NCBI GenBank assembly: GCA_028284395.1
Contig: JANQRV010000233.1
Span: 1 to 32,010, forward strand
DNA length: 32,010 nucleotides
Origin: Saprospiraceae bacterium
GTDB lineage: Bacteria; Bacteroidota; Bacteroidia; Chitinophagales; Saprospiraceae
Direction of reading: 5' to 3'
Shown one piece after another: positions 15,881 through 24,942 of this stretch. Position 1 is the stretch's first letter. Each line of letters starts with the position of its first letter. Made by a program: the position numbers and the translations under genes. The notes beneath the pieces are model-generated. The model saw only the letters and a program-made list of their open reading frames with translations, was not told the DNA's origin and searched no databases.

Positions 15881-15907
15881 AAATCAGAAAATAAAAACTT
15901 CTCATCT

Positions 15908-15942
15908 TTTGGATTTTTCTATTATTTGAGAAAAAATCTAAA
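15908..15942. promoter_or_regulatory. candidate upstream activator site for the sigma-54 regulator
   Basis: TTTGGATTTTTCT at 15908-15920 faces AGAAAAAATCTAAA at 15929-15942, an inverted repeat with one extra base and one mismatch around an 8-nt centre. It lies about 90-125 bp upstream of the predicted start site, the usual distance for dimers of enhancer-binding proteins, and on the regulator side of the spacer. It is a candidate binding site for the Fis-type domain of the divergent regulator. The AT-richness lowers certainty. Confidence 0.35.
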
Positions 15943-16055
15943 CATTTTGCTTCCTTGATTGTCCTTTCATAGCAAGAAGCGTTTAAGTTACCTTGTCCAT
16001 AGCTCCACACAATTAAGGCACTCTAAATCAAATAATTAACCAATAAATCCGTCCT

Positions 16056-18179
16056 ATGTCCGATGCGACATTTTATCAGAAAACCAGCAAAAAACTGATC
16101 GACATCCTCCCTTACGACATCCTTTGGATCGATCGAGGAGCCAATATTCTATATGCCAATCAATCAGTATGTAAAAGCCTTGGATACAGTGCTTCAGAGA
16201 TGTCAAGAATGTCTATGTATGACATTAACCCAACATTAAACGCCGATAAATGGAAAGATCACTGGCAGATCGTCCAGGAGAAAAAAGTGGATCATTTCAA
16301 AACTCACCACCAAAAAAAGAATGGGGAAAATAAATTTGTGGATGTGTATTCCCTGTATTTCTCAAATAATGGAAATGACTTGATCTGCGCCATTATCCAA
16401 GACATTTCCGAATCTATTTTTTACCGCCGCATTCTGGAAGAAACGGAAAAAGCGGTTTTGGTTGGTGGATGGAAGTGGAACCTGATCGACAAAACTGTAA
16501 TAGCTTCGCAGGTAGCCCTGGATATTTTCAACGCCCGGGAGCCCGAAGAGCTGTTGCCTTCAAACATCCTCCATAAATTTGTCGATCCTCGCCCGGTAAA
16601 AGATGGTTTTCGTAATGTGCTCCGGAATGGCCATTCATTAGATATCACGCTTCCAGCGAAGATCGACGGGGTTTCGAAGTGGATCCGTTGCATATTGTCG
16701 CCACAAGGGGTCGGCGACCAGGTAGAGAAGATTTACGGCACCTATCAGGATGTAACAAAACAAAGGAACAGGGAACAAATGCTTTCTCTTGCGAGTCGGA
16801 TCATCGACAATGCAAATGACATCATCTTTGTGTGGGAAAAGTCAGGGAAGTTATTTCGCTTCAATGACGAAGCCATTCGCGAACTCGGGTTTTCCCGGGA
16901 AGAGCTGAGCAAAACCACCATCTATGATTTGGATGGGACCATTACGCCAGAATGGTGGGCCGATCACTTCGAAGACCTTCACAAGAACAAGAGTCTGACC
17001 TTCGAGTGGATTGCTACCCGGAAGAACAGTACCCGGTTTCCCGTGGAGATCAAAGCCAGTCTCATTCCCTTTGAAAGAAGGCATCTGAATTTCGCCATTC
17101 TACGGAACATCACCGGACGGAAGAAAAGAGAACTGGAATTACGCGATGCGCTGGAGGAAATAAAGCAGCTCAAAAATCAATTACAGATTGAGAACGAATA
17201 CTTGCAGGAAGAAATAAAACTGGATCATAATTTCGAGGAAATCATCTGTCAGAGCGAGGCCTATAAGGAAGTCCTGCATAAAATCGAAAGGGTAGCGCCC
17301 ACCGAATCGACCATTCTGATAACCGGAGAATCCGGTACGGGTAAAGAATTACTGGCCAGAACGGCCCACCAATTAAGTTCGAGAAAGGACAAACCCCTGA
17401 TCAAGGTCAATTGTGCTACTTTGCCCAAGGACCTGATCGAAAGTGAGCTTTTCGGACACAAAAAGGGGGCCTTTACGGGAGCCATCGCCGATAAGCTCGG
17501 CAAATTCGAACTGGCCAATAACGGAACCATCTTTCTCGACGAAATTGGAGAGCTACCCCTCGAGTTACAACCGAAGTTGTTGCGGGTGTTGCAAGAAGGA
17601 GAATTCGATCGGCTGGGTGGCAGTAAAACAACAACGGTCGACATTCGAGTGATTGCCGCCACCAATCGCAACCTTGAACAAATGGTGAAGGAAGGAAAGT
17701 TTCGTGAAGATCTGTACTATCGCCTCAACGTCTTCCCCATCTATAACATTCCGCTCCGGGAAAGAAAAAGTGACATTCCATTGTTGGCCCAGTTTTTTCT
17801 GCAAAAGTACAGCGTGAAGTCCGGCCGGTCGTTTAAGCGTTTGTCGAAAAGTACCATTGACAAACTGTTACAATACGATTTCCCGGGGAACATTCGCGAA
17901 CTCGAGAACATCATTGAACGCGCCGTTATTTTAGAATCGGGTACGACCCTTTTCCCGGGTTCGTGGATGCCCGTCAATACAATCGACAGCAGTTCCCAAA
18001 CCCAATTCTCCACTTTCGAAGAAGCTCAGAAAAAGCACATCGTAGACGTTCTTTTTCATACGAAGTGGCGAGTCAGTGGCCAGCAAGGAGCCGCAAAAAT
18101 ATTAGACATTAAAGAAAAGACCCTCTTTGCCAAGATGAAGAAATTGGGCATCCGCAAGGAGGATTATTTAAAAAGATGA
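16056..18179 (+). CDS. sigma-54-dependent transcriptional activator with three PAS domains
   Basis: The product has 707 residues. Three PAS-like sensor domains lie at about residues 12-115, 130-230 and 245-350; the first holds [20 protein letters not shown] and the third [21 protein letters not shown] coiled coil (about 355-385) leads to the AAA+ domain: Walker A GESGTGKE at 424-431, GAFTGA at 471-476 that contacts sigma-54, and Walker B IFLDE at 492-496, followed by the Arg-rich sensor region YYRLNVFPI. The C-terminal Fis-type helix-turn-helix is at about 665-705 ([22 protein letters not shown]). There is no receiver domain, so it senses directly through PAS rather than by phosphotransfer. 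It is divergent from the tyrosinase operon, whose spacer carries a sigma-54 promoter, so it is very likely that operon's activator. Confidence 0.95.
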   Translation: MSDATFYQKTSKKLIDILPYDILWIDRGANILYANQSVCKSLGYSASEMSRMSMYDINPTLNADKWKDHWQIVQEKKVDHFKTHHQKKNGENKFVDVYSLYFSNNGNDLICAIIQDISESIFYRRILEETEKAVLVGGWKWNLIDKTVIASQVALDIFNAREPEELLPSNILHKFVDPRPVKDGFRNVLRNGHSLDITLPAKIDGVSKWIRCILSPQGVGDQVEKIYGTYQDVTKQRNREQMLSLASRIIDNANDIIFVWEKSGKLFRFNDEAIRELGFSREELSKTTIYDLDGTITPEWWADHFEDLHKNKSLTFEWIATRKNSTRFPVEIKASLIPFERRHLNFAILRNITGRKKRELELRDALEEIKQLKNQLQIENEYLQEEIKLDHNFEEIICQSEAYKEVLHKIERVAPTESTILITGESGTGKELLARTAHQLSSRKDKPLIKVNCATLPKDLIESELFGHKKGAFTGAIADKLGKFELANNGTIFLDEIGELPLELQPKLLRVLQEGEFDRLGGSKTTTVDIRVIAATNRNLEQMVKEGKFREDLYYRLNVFPIYNIPLRERKSDIPLLAQFFLQKYSVKSGRSFKRLSKSTIDKLLQYDFPGNIRELENIIERAVILESGTTLFPGSWMPVNTIDSSSQTQFSTFEEAQKKHIVDVLFHTKWRVSGQQGAAKILDIKEKTLFAKMKKLGIRKEDYLKR

Positions 18180-18236
18180 AGCATTCGCCACAAAAACGTG
18201 CGCATTGACAACATATACTGGGTGTAGTTGGTCAAA

Positions 18237-19055
18237 ATGATGTTCATTAGTGCAAAAATTCTAATGAACTTCTCCAATTCCCATCTCCCTACCAGTATGG
18301 CCGTGGTCTTCATTTTTCTCTTCCTTTTGATCTTGCCGTTCGACCATTTACTGACTGCATCCCACCTGGATGATTTCAAATCGCACCATCTGGGAGACAT
18401 CCTGAAAAACCTAGTCATTATACTATTTGGCTACGGATTGATCAAGCGTTTTGGTTACACCAAAATTGCGGGCTTATCCCAATGGTTACCCAACCACCCC
18501 ATACTACTTATCATTGGCCTTTACTTTGTAGTGCTGGGGCCATTGGAATATCTCTTGTTGGGTTATCAATTCGATCATATTAAGACGGTTGATGTATTGG
18601 TTCTGCTGGCAGCGATGCTAAGCGTGGGTCTATCGGAAGAGATCATTTTTCGAGGATTCGTGCTGCCCCATCTGTTGACCGGTGCGCCAGCCCATCAATC
18701 TGTATTGCAACCAATTTTTTTGGCCTCCCTTTTATTTGGCTTACTGCATTTCCTGAATCTTTTCCAGGTCAATGCCTATTTGCCGCTGGTGCTTGCTCAA
18801 GTCATCTACGCCACTATGTTTGGCGTAGCTTTCGGCATCATCCTCTTAAGAACGGGTAGCATACTACCCCTGGGCCTCCTGCATGGCGTCATCAACTTTT
18901 CTTCCAATTGGGATGAATTACCAGGGGCGATCGCACCGGCGGGATTGGAACTGTATCGCCTGCCCGAGGCCATCATATCCGTCCTGGTGGTTCTACCTTT
19001 CTTGCTGTACATGCTGCGCGAGGTTCGAAAGGTCGATCGCGAGACTCTAACTTAA
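18237..19055 (+). CDS. CPBP-family intramembrane metalloprotease
   Basis: The product has 272 residues with about seven to eight hydrophobic helices. The conserved motifs of the CAAX protease/bacteriocin-processing (CPBP, Abi) family are all present: EExxxR in LSEEIIFRGFVLPHL, FxxxH in LFGLLHFLN, and HxxxN in LLHGVINF. These Glu and His residues form the membrane-embedded metal site. In bacteria such proteins process or protect against peptides, or act in envelope stress; the substrate cannot be told. I start at ATG 18237; an in-frame TTG at 18228 and an ATG at 18240 are alternatives. It begins 57 nt after the sigma-54 activator and may be read from the same transcript. Its stop overlaps the stop of the convergent lipoprotein gene. 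Confidence 0.9.
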   Translation: MMFISAKILMNFSNSHLPTSMAVVFIFLFLLILPFDHLLTASHLDDFKSHHLGDILKNLVIILFGYGLIKRFGYTKIAGLSQWLPNHPILLIIGLYFVVLGPLEYLLLGYQFDHIKTVDVLVLLAAMLSVGLSEEIIFRGFVLPHLLTGAPAHQSVLQPIFLASLLFGLLHFLNLFQVNAYLPLVLAQVIYATMFGVAFGIILLRTGSILPLGLLHGVINFSSNWDELPGAIAPAGLELYRLPEAIISVLVVLPFLLYMLREVRKVDRETLT

Positions 19056-19543
19056 TCTACCCTTTGAAAAGTACCGTGCGTTTCCGTGCGGGGACCAAAA
19101 GACGGTGCCGAAAGAAAATAGGTCTTAAGGGATCTGGCGGGCCGGTCGATTTCGATTTCAATAACGTATTGTAGCGTTCCATAAGTTGCCCCGAATATCG
19201 TATCATGCTGCAACTGCTCCATGGGAAATTCATAGGTTTCCCATGCACAATTACCTTGCACTTCTATGAGGCCGATTGTGGGATCAAGTTCGGCGGGTCT
19301 GATGTCTATTAATTCCAAGGTCATATTGAAAAAAGTATCGACTTCGTATTTGAAACCTTGATCAACATCCAGCCTTTTGGTCTCGGAGATACAAGTCCCT
19401 TTGTAGGTTCCCAATAGCTCGTCATTGACGATCGAAAGCTGGTCCTCTTTTTCGCAGCCGAGGCAAAAACTGGAGACGAAGACGATGTACAACAGAATTT
19501 TAAGCCTGGTAAAGTTGTTGGGAAGGGCCGGTATTGTAAGCAT
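19052..19543 (-). CDS. hypothetical lipoprotein
   Basis: The product has 163 residues from ATG 19543. The N-terminus has basic residues followed by a hydrophobic stretch (KILLYIVFVSSF) ending in CLGC, a good lipobox, then the polar tail EKEDQLSIVND. The body reads LLGTYKGTCISETKRL and then alternating strands, as in small beta-sandwich or lipocalin-like lipoproteins of Bacteroidota, but no family is recognised. Longer starts at 19591 or 19633 would put an unlikely basic extension before the signal. It is convergent with the CPBP protease gene; the two stop codons share the bases TTAA. Confidence 0.7.
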   Translation of the reverse strand: MLTIPALPNNFTRLKILLYIVFVSSFCLGCEKEDQLSIVNDELLGTYKGTCISETKRLDVDQGFKYEVDTFFNMTLELIDIRPAELDPTIGLIEVQGNCAWETYEFPMEQLQHDTIFGATYGTLQYVIEIEIDRPARSLKTYFLSAPSFGPRTETHGTFQRVD

Positions 19544-19714
19544 TTGCTTCGTATTATGGGAATCTTTTCGTAAGGATAGGACTTTTCTCATAACATTGCA
19601 ATTTCTACCTTCTGTCCATCGATGAACACCCACTGTTCGCCATCGTACAAGAATGATGCTTGCCGCATTGATAGAACGTCAATAAACCAATGGTTTTCAG
19701 AGTCTTAAAAGTCA

Positions 19715-19729
19715 TGGCATGTACTTTGT
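19715..19729 (+). promoter_or_regulatory. possible sigma-54 promoter of the second permease gene
   Basis: The sequence TGGCATGTACTTTGT resembles the sigma-54 consensus. The -24 element TGGCATG differs from TGGCACG at one base, and the -12 element TTGT differs from TTGC at one, with exact spacing between the key GG and G. The predicted start would be near 19741, about 14 nt before the ATG at 19755. It is not supported by an adjacent activator reading this way, though the PAS activator lies 1.5 kb upstream. Confidence 0.4.
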
Positions 19730-19754
19730 TGGAAGGATAACAAAATCGCGTGAG

Positions 19755-22151
19755 ATGTGGAAAAACAATCTTAAAGTCGCCATCCGTACCTTGTTGAAAG
19801 ACAAGACATACTCAGCCATCAGTATCCTTGGACTCTCCGTTGGCCTGGCCTTCTGTCTGCTAATGACGATGTATTTGAAAAACGAATGGAGTTATGACCG
19901 TCATCATAAGCAAGAACACAATGTATACCGCTTGGTCTTCGACAATTACGATAACTTAGGCAATTACGCAACAACTCCCCTACCCATTGGTCCTGCGCTT
20001 CAGGAAGAATACCCAGAAGTCGAAGCAATGACTCGCGTTTCGGTAGGGTTTCAATCACTGGTAAGATTCAACAACAATAAATTCTTCGAGCGGGTAGCTT
20101 TTGTAGATACCGGGCTGGTCGATGTTTTCCACATGGACTTCATAGCCGGTGATCCGGCCACTGCCCTTTCTCAACCCAACCAGATCATTCTCAGCGAATC
20201 AGCCGCCAAGAAATACTTCGGCGATGGCAATCCGATTGGGCGTGAGCTCGAAATCGGGAGCAGTGGCAGTTTGAACTCCCGGGTGACAGCTGTTTTCCGA
20301 GATTTCCCGCACAACACCCATATCCGGTTCGATATGGCAGTCCCTTTTTCGACCTTTGAAAAAGTCTACGGCCCCCCAAACTTATGGCAACAAATGCCGA
20401 GCAATTACACCTATTTCCGACTGATTGAAGGACAGTCCGGAGCAGATTTTGCCGCTAAATTGCCGGGCTTTGCCGACCGACACGTCGGGGAAAAGCTGGA
20501 CAACCTATCCCAGACGTATAACATGGCTATCCAACCGGTATCCGACATCCACCTACATTCTCATTTGCAGCGAGAATTTGAGCCAAATGCCAAGATATCC
20601 AGTCTGTTTTTGTTGGCCAGTATCGCATTGCTGATTTTGCTCATCGCCAACATCAACTACGTCAATTACGCAACGGCGCGTTTTTCGCGGCGTGCACGTG
20701 AAGTGGGGATTCGCAAGGTAATCGGTGCCGGTCGGCGCCAATTGATCGGGCAATTTCTGCTGGAAACTTTTGTCCTGGCCCTGATTGCCGGATTGATGGC
20801 ATTATTGTTGGCGCAGGTACTCCTGCCGACTTTTAATCGCATTTCCGGCAAAGCTTTTCAATTGGCCGACCTCAGTCAATTGACCATTTATGGCACAACT
20901 GGTTTGCTCATTGTCCTGATCACTTTCGGGGCCGGTATTTTCCCCGCACTGTTTCTCTCTAACTTCAAGATCATTCAGGTCCTGAAAGGCAAGAGTTTCG
21001 GATTATCGCTCCCAAATCTATCTCGACGCTACCTGGTCGTCGTTCAGTTTACAGCCTCCATCGTACTATTGGTCGCCACAATGGTGGTTTATTCCCAGAT
21101 GCAATTTGCCCAGCGTCAATTCCGATCGGACGACCAGCATCAGGTTGTTGTCTTCCAAATCAATTCTAAGATCAATGAGAAATTCGAAGTTGTGAAAGAG
21201 GCGATGTTAAAATTACCGGGAGTAGTCAATATGAGCGCGGGAAGCAATATCCCCACCTTCTACGGCGACAGCTGGCCGCTGCGTACCGAGCTACATTCCA
21301 CTCCTGTCCAAACGGAAAACTACACCATTGAAAACGATTTTATTCCCACCTTCAACTACGAACTGATAGCCGGTCGGGATCTCGATAAGGAACGCAGCGA
21401 AGATGTTGCAGCCGGCTTCGTCTTGAATGAAACTGCTGTTGGCAAACTAGGATTTGCCAGTCCGGACGAGGCACTCGGCCAAACCCTTTATTGGGGCAGC
21501 GACAACCCCAAAAAGGGATTTGTAATGGGGGTAGTCAAAGATTTTCACTTCCAGTCGCTGCGCGATGAAGTAGCACCCGCGCTCTTCCAATTTTCACCCT
21601 ACGAATGGTTAACGAACAATTTCATCGCCGCGAGGATTGATACTCGTCAATATGCTACGCTTCAACCTGCCATCAACCAAATCATCACCGGCGTCGACCC
21701 CAAATGGGTAGCAGATGTCAGATTCCTGGACGACAACTTCGAAAAGATCCATCGCAACGAAATACAGCAGGGACGCATTTTTGCTGCCTTCGCCCTCATG
21801 TCCATCCTGATTTCCTGCTTGGGACTCTGGGGCTTGGCCGCCTTTGCCGCCGAACGCCGCAGCAAGGAAGTCAGCATTCGGAAAATCCTTGGTGCCTCGC
21901 TCCACGACATTGTTGGCCTATTGTCCAAAGATTTCTTAAAGCTCATCGGCATTTCCTTGCTCATCGCCGTTCCCCTTTCCTATTATCTAATGAATCGGTG
22001 GTTGCAAGAGTTTGCTTATCACATCGATATTCAATGGTGGATGTTTGTGCTGGCGGGCGGACTGACGGTTGGTATTGCTTTCCTAACCGTAGGTACCCAG
22101 GGCGTGAAGGCGGCGTTGCACAACCCGGTGGATAGCTTGTCGAATGAGTGA
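19755..22151 (+). CDS. ABC transporter permease, FtsX/MacB type
   Basis: The product has 798 residues, starting with MWKNNLKVAIRTLLKDKTYS, the standard opening of Bacteroidota MacB-like permeases, then helix 1 (AISILGLSVGLAFCLLMTMY). A MacB-type periplasmic domain follows (about 60-280), then FtsX half one with AREVGIRKVIGAGRRQLIGQ. A second helix-periplasmic-FtsX half closes the protein, with the matching signature SKEVSIRKILGASLHDIVG. ATG 19755 is chosen because the upstream in-frame extension to 19719 is unrelated to the family. Unlike the permease at 4939-7506 it lacks the prefix domain and a PadR partner. There is no ATPase gene next to it. The substrate is unknown. Confidence 0.9.
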   Translation: MWKNNLKVAIRTLLKDKTYSAISILGLSVGLAFCLLMTMYLKNEWSYDRHHKQEHNVYRLVFDNYDNLGNYATTPLPIGPALQEEYPEVEAMTRVSVGFQSLVRFNNNKFFERVAFVDTGLVDVFHMDFIAGDPATALSQPNQIILSESAAKKYFGDGNPIGRELEIGSSGSLNSRVTAVFRDFPHNTHIRFDMAVPFSTFEKVYGPPNLWQQMPSNYTYFRLIEGQSGADFAAKLPGFADRHVGEKLDNLSQTYNMAIQPVSDIHLHSHLQREFEPNAKISSLFLLASIALLILLIANINYVNYATARFSRRAREVGIRKVIGAGRRQLIGQFLLETFVLALIAGLMALLLAQVLLPTFNRISGKAFQLADLSQLTIYGTTGLLIVLITFGAGIFPALFLSNFKIIQVLKGKSFGLSLPNLSRRYLVVVQFTASIVLLVATMVVYSQMQFAQRQFRSDDQHQVVVFQINSKINEKFEVVKEAMLKLPGVVNMSAGSNIPTFYGDSWPLRTELHSTPVQTENYTIENDFIPTFNYELIAGRDLDKERSEDVAAGFVLNETAVGKLGFASPDEALGQTLYWGSDNPKKGFVMGVVKDFHFQSLRDEVAPALFQFSPYEWLTNNFIAARIDTRQYATLQPAINQIITGVDPKWVADVRFLDDNFEKIHRNEIQQGRIFAAFALMSILISCLGLWGLAAFAAERRSKEVSIRKILGASLHDIVGLLSKDFLKLIGISLLIAVPLSYYLMNRWLQEFAYHIDIQWWMFVLAGGLTVGIAFLTVGTQGVKAALHNPVDSLSNE

Positions 22152-22152
22152 A

Positions 22153-22695
22153 CTACTCCATCATCGACAAATCGCTGATTCGCCGGACCGGCTTCTTTTG
22201 ACCGGGCAAGCGCGTGAGGATAATGTTCCGACGATCCGCCAGATCTTCAAATTCAATGCTGAACACAACCGTACGGTCTTCGATCAACTTCCCTTTTTCG
22301 TCAAAGGTCCTCATCGCCATCGATGCATTGGGTCTGGATTCGACCCGAAACCAACTACCCGATTCATTGTAAACGATGCCGGAAAATGTAACTGGTTCGT
22401 CGGTAGAAAGGTTTTCGATGAAGTGGCGAATGTTCTTAGGAAGCAGTTCCTTGCTCAGGTGAAGCCTGGTCTGAAGCCAATCGCCCTGAGTATCAAAAAA
22501 AGCTTTATTTATGCCCTTATCGCTGGTAAAAGTAGCGACAATGATTTCGCCGTTGTGATAATTCCACTTGGGATTTTCTACCTCCGGATAAAGTCGTTCA
22601 AATCGCACTTTCACCGATTGAGGTACATTAGCCTGCAAAAGCTGTATCGTAAATATGAATGAAAAGAAAGAAAGAATCATTGGTAACTTTCTCAT
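22153..22695 (-). CDS. exported PepSY-like domain protein
   Basis: The product has 180 residues with a signal peptide (MRKLPMILSFFSFIFTIQ, cleavage near LQA). The first half has the PepSY-like pattern VPQSVKVRFERLYPEVENPKW, then an INKAFFDTQGDWLQT strand, which resembles the family once described as beta-lactamase-inhibitor-like. The second half repeats a similar fold less clearly (SGSWFRVESRPNASMAM). Members are periplasmic and of unknown function. The gene is convergent with the permease gene, with a single base between their stop codons, and divergent from the copper amine oxidase gene across 234 bp. Confidence 0.6.
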   Translation of the reverse strand: MRKLPMILSFFSFIFTIQLLQANVPQSVKVRFERLYPEVENPKWNYHNGEIIVATFTSDKGINKAFFDTQGDWLQTRLHLSKELLPKNIRHFIENLSTDEPVTFSGIVYNESGSWFRVESRPNASMAMRTFDEKGKLIEDRTVVFSIEFEDLADRRNIILTRLPGQKKPVRRISDLSMME

Positions 22696-22929
22696 AGTTT
22701 TGCGTTTTTGAAGCGTAAGATAGCTTTACTATCATCAATACAAGCTTGGCTCATTTTTGTTCAGAATAACGTATAGTTTTGCGAGCTTTTGGCAAAAGGA
22801 GTCCCATGAAAGAGGTTACTCTTGAATTTTTGGGATTATCTTGTCGAGTGTTATCCCAACTAATTCGCCATTTCGCTATTTCTGGAAGTGCCCCGTGGAG
22901 TAAACCGGGGTACCAAAAAACAAACTCAG

Positions 22930-24912
22930 ATGAATACGAACAGAACGCATCATTTTGCCGTCGCGGTTTTCCTGACAATGCTGACCGTGCAAATGGTTTT
23001 AGCCCAAAAGATTTCCCATCCGCTGAATCCGTTAAGCTGGCAGGAATACTGGACTGTTCTGGAGGTTCTGGAAAGTGCCGGCCACCTCGATAGCGATACG
23101 CGATTCTCGATGATAAATTTGAAGGGGCCAGACAAAAAGAAGGTGTGGAACTGGGAAGCGGAAACAATCATTCCGCGTATTGCATTTGCAACAGTTCATC
23201 AAGCTCCAAAGACCTATTACGCAGAAGTAGACCTAACTGCAAACCGCCTGGTGCAATGGAAGGAGCTGACCGATGTTCAACCTCCATTCCTTACTGAAGA
23301 GTTTTACCTGTTGGTAGATGAAGTTAAGAAACACCCGGATTTCATAGCGGCGATGAAAAAGCGGGGCATTGACAATTTCGCCTTGATCGATTGCTATATC
23401 GACGTACCGGCCTATTTCGGAACGGAGGAGCAAGGAGATCGAAGGATTGGCCACTGTTTTTGCGAAGAGGGGAACGGCGTAAGGAATACCTGGTCTCGCC
23501 AAATAGAAGGTTTAACGACCATTGTGGATTTGCAAAAAGGAGAAGTTATTCGCGTGGTCGACGAAGGTGTGATTCCGATGGCAACGGTTTCGGGGGACTA
23601 TGATGCTGGCAGCATTGAAAAAGTCAGGCCTCGCGCCAACCCGATCCATACTACTCAACCCTTAGGCCCTAGTTTTGTAACACAGGATCACGTAATATCA
23701 TGGGAAAACTGGACATTTCACGTTAAGCCCGATCATCGAGTCGGCATGGTTTTGTCGACCGTTACTTATAAGGACCAGGCAAAAGAGCGCCCCATTCTTT
23801 ACCAAGGATACCTGTCTGAAATCTTTGTACCCTATATGGACCCTTCCTTTGCCTGGTATCACCGGACCTTTCTGGATGGTGGAGAATTCTCTCACGGCGG
23901 ACTGACCAAACCATTGCTACCGGGTTTGGACGCCCCCATGAACGCAATGTACATGGATGGATTGGTTTGTAATGACTACGGGCGTCCGGTGCACCGTGCC
24001 AATATGATTGCTATCTTCGAACGGCAGACCGGTGATCCGGCCTGGCGACACTACAGTCCTTCCATCGGATCCGAAAGTCGAATCAAACGGGAACTGGTCG
24101 TTCGGTCTGCAGCAGTCATTGGAAATTATGATTACCTGTTCGATTGGATTTTTCAACAGGACGGGTCCGTGACCGTAAAGGTTGGCGCAACGGGAATCGT
24201 AGAGGCAAAGGTTTCCGCGCAAGATGATGCCCTGAGCACCAACAAAAATACCCGGCTACCCGGCGATGCCTACGGCCGGTTTGTAGATTCTAATGTTGTT
24301 GCCGTCAATCACAGTCACTACTTCAGTTTCCGGCTCGATCTGGATGTTGACGGTACCAACAACCACTTCCAGATGGATCGACTCAGGCAGAAGATGCTTC
24401 CGGAGCCGCAACCGCGTCGTAGCATTTGGGTCGTAGAACCACTCATTGCCAAAGAAGAATCACAGGCGAAACTCAATATTAACCTAGAAAAGCCAGCCTT
24501 ATGGCGGGTATTGAGCACCACCCAAAAGAACCACGTTGGCTACCCCACGAGTTACCATGTAGCTCCCGGCAAAACAGCCAGTTCTCTATTGAGTATGGAT
24601 GATTATCCCAGACGACGTGCAGGGTTCATCAACCATCATTTGTGGGTGACCCCATACCATGCCAAAGAATTGTTTGCAGCCGGAGATTTCCCCACTTTAA
24701 GCAAGCCGGGCATGGGCCTCCCCACTTGGACAAAAAAGAACCGATCGCTGGAAGGAGGCGATGTAGTACTCTGGTATACTATGGGAATGCATCACGTGGT
24801 TAGGGCGGAAGATTGGCCCGTTATGCCTGTGATGTGGCATTCCTTTCAGTTGCGGCCATTTGATTTCTTTGATAGAAATCCTGCACTGGATTTGCCGAAG
24901 GTGAAGCATTGA
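22930..24912 (+). CDS. secreted copper amine oxidase
   Basis: The product has 660 residues with a signal peptide (about residues 1-25, ending MVLAQ). The catalytic domain is complete. The topaquinone precursor Tyr is Y400 in GNYDYLFDW. The copper ligands are H461 and H463 (NHSHYF) and H622 in HHVVRAEDWPVMP. The catalytic-base Asp is D316 in FLDGGEF. The spacings match the Escherichia coli enzyme closely. Copper amine oxidases deaminate primary amines to aldehydes with release of ammonia and hydrogen peroxide, so the protein probably uses external amines as a nitrogen or carbon source. The start is ATG 22930; an in-frame ATG at 22888 would add a polar extension before the signal. Its stop is 30 nt from that of the convergent sigma-factor gene. 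Confidence 0.93.
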   Translation: MNTNRTHHFAVAVFLTMLTVQMVLAQKISHPLNPLSWQEYWTVLEVLESAGHLDSDTRFSMINLKGPDKKKVWNWEAETIIPRIAFATVHQAPKTYYAEVDLTANRLVQWKELTDVQPPFLTEEFYLLVDEVKKHPDFIAAMKKRGIDNFALIDCYIDVPAYFGTEEQGDRRIGHCFCEEGNGVRNTWSRQIEGLTTIVDLQKGEVIRVVDEGVIPMATVSGDYDAGSIEKVRPRANPIHTTQPLGPSFVTQDHVISWENWTFHVKPDHRVGMVLSTVTYKDQAKERPILYQGYLSEIFVPYMDPSFAWYHRTFLDGGEFSHGGLTKPLLPGLDAPMNAMYMDGLVCNDYGRPVHRANMIAIFERQTGDPAWRHYSPSIGSESRIKRELVVRSAAVIGNYDYLFDWIFQQDGSVTVKVGATGIVEAKVSAQDDALSTNKNTRLPGDAYGRFVDSNVVAVNHSHYFSFRLDLDVDGTNNHFQMDRLRQKMLPEPQPRRSIWVVEPLIAKEESQAKLNINLEKPALWRVLSTTQKNHVGYPTSYHVAPGKTASSLLSMDDYPRRRAGFINHHLWVTPYHAKELFAAGDFPTLSKPGMGLPTWTKKNRSLEGGDVVLWYTMGMHHVVRAEDWPVMPVMWHSFQLRPFDFFDRNPALDLPKVKH

Positions 24913-24942
24913 GATCTGATTTCTGATAGACAAAACCTCAGA

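Noticed and set aside
18237-19055. Abi/CPBP protein as a phage-defence gene.
   Set aside because: The family is mostly housekeeping or peptide-processing proteases, and no other defence gene or mobile element surrounds it.
22754-22781. TTTTTG ... TAGTTTTG as a Bacteroidota-type promoter of the amine oxidase gene.
   Set aside because: The -7 box fits but the spacing to the TTTG is about 14 nt, shorter than the usual range, so it was not listed as a feature.
22779-23093. ORF upstream of and overlapping the copper amine oxidase gene.
   Set aside because: It runs in a different frame into the amine oxidase coding sequence and shows no domain or usual composition. A loose inverted repeat at 22831-22858 (TGGGAT/ATCCCA) is too weak to call.
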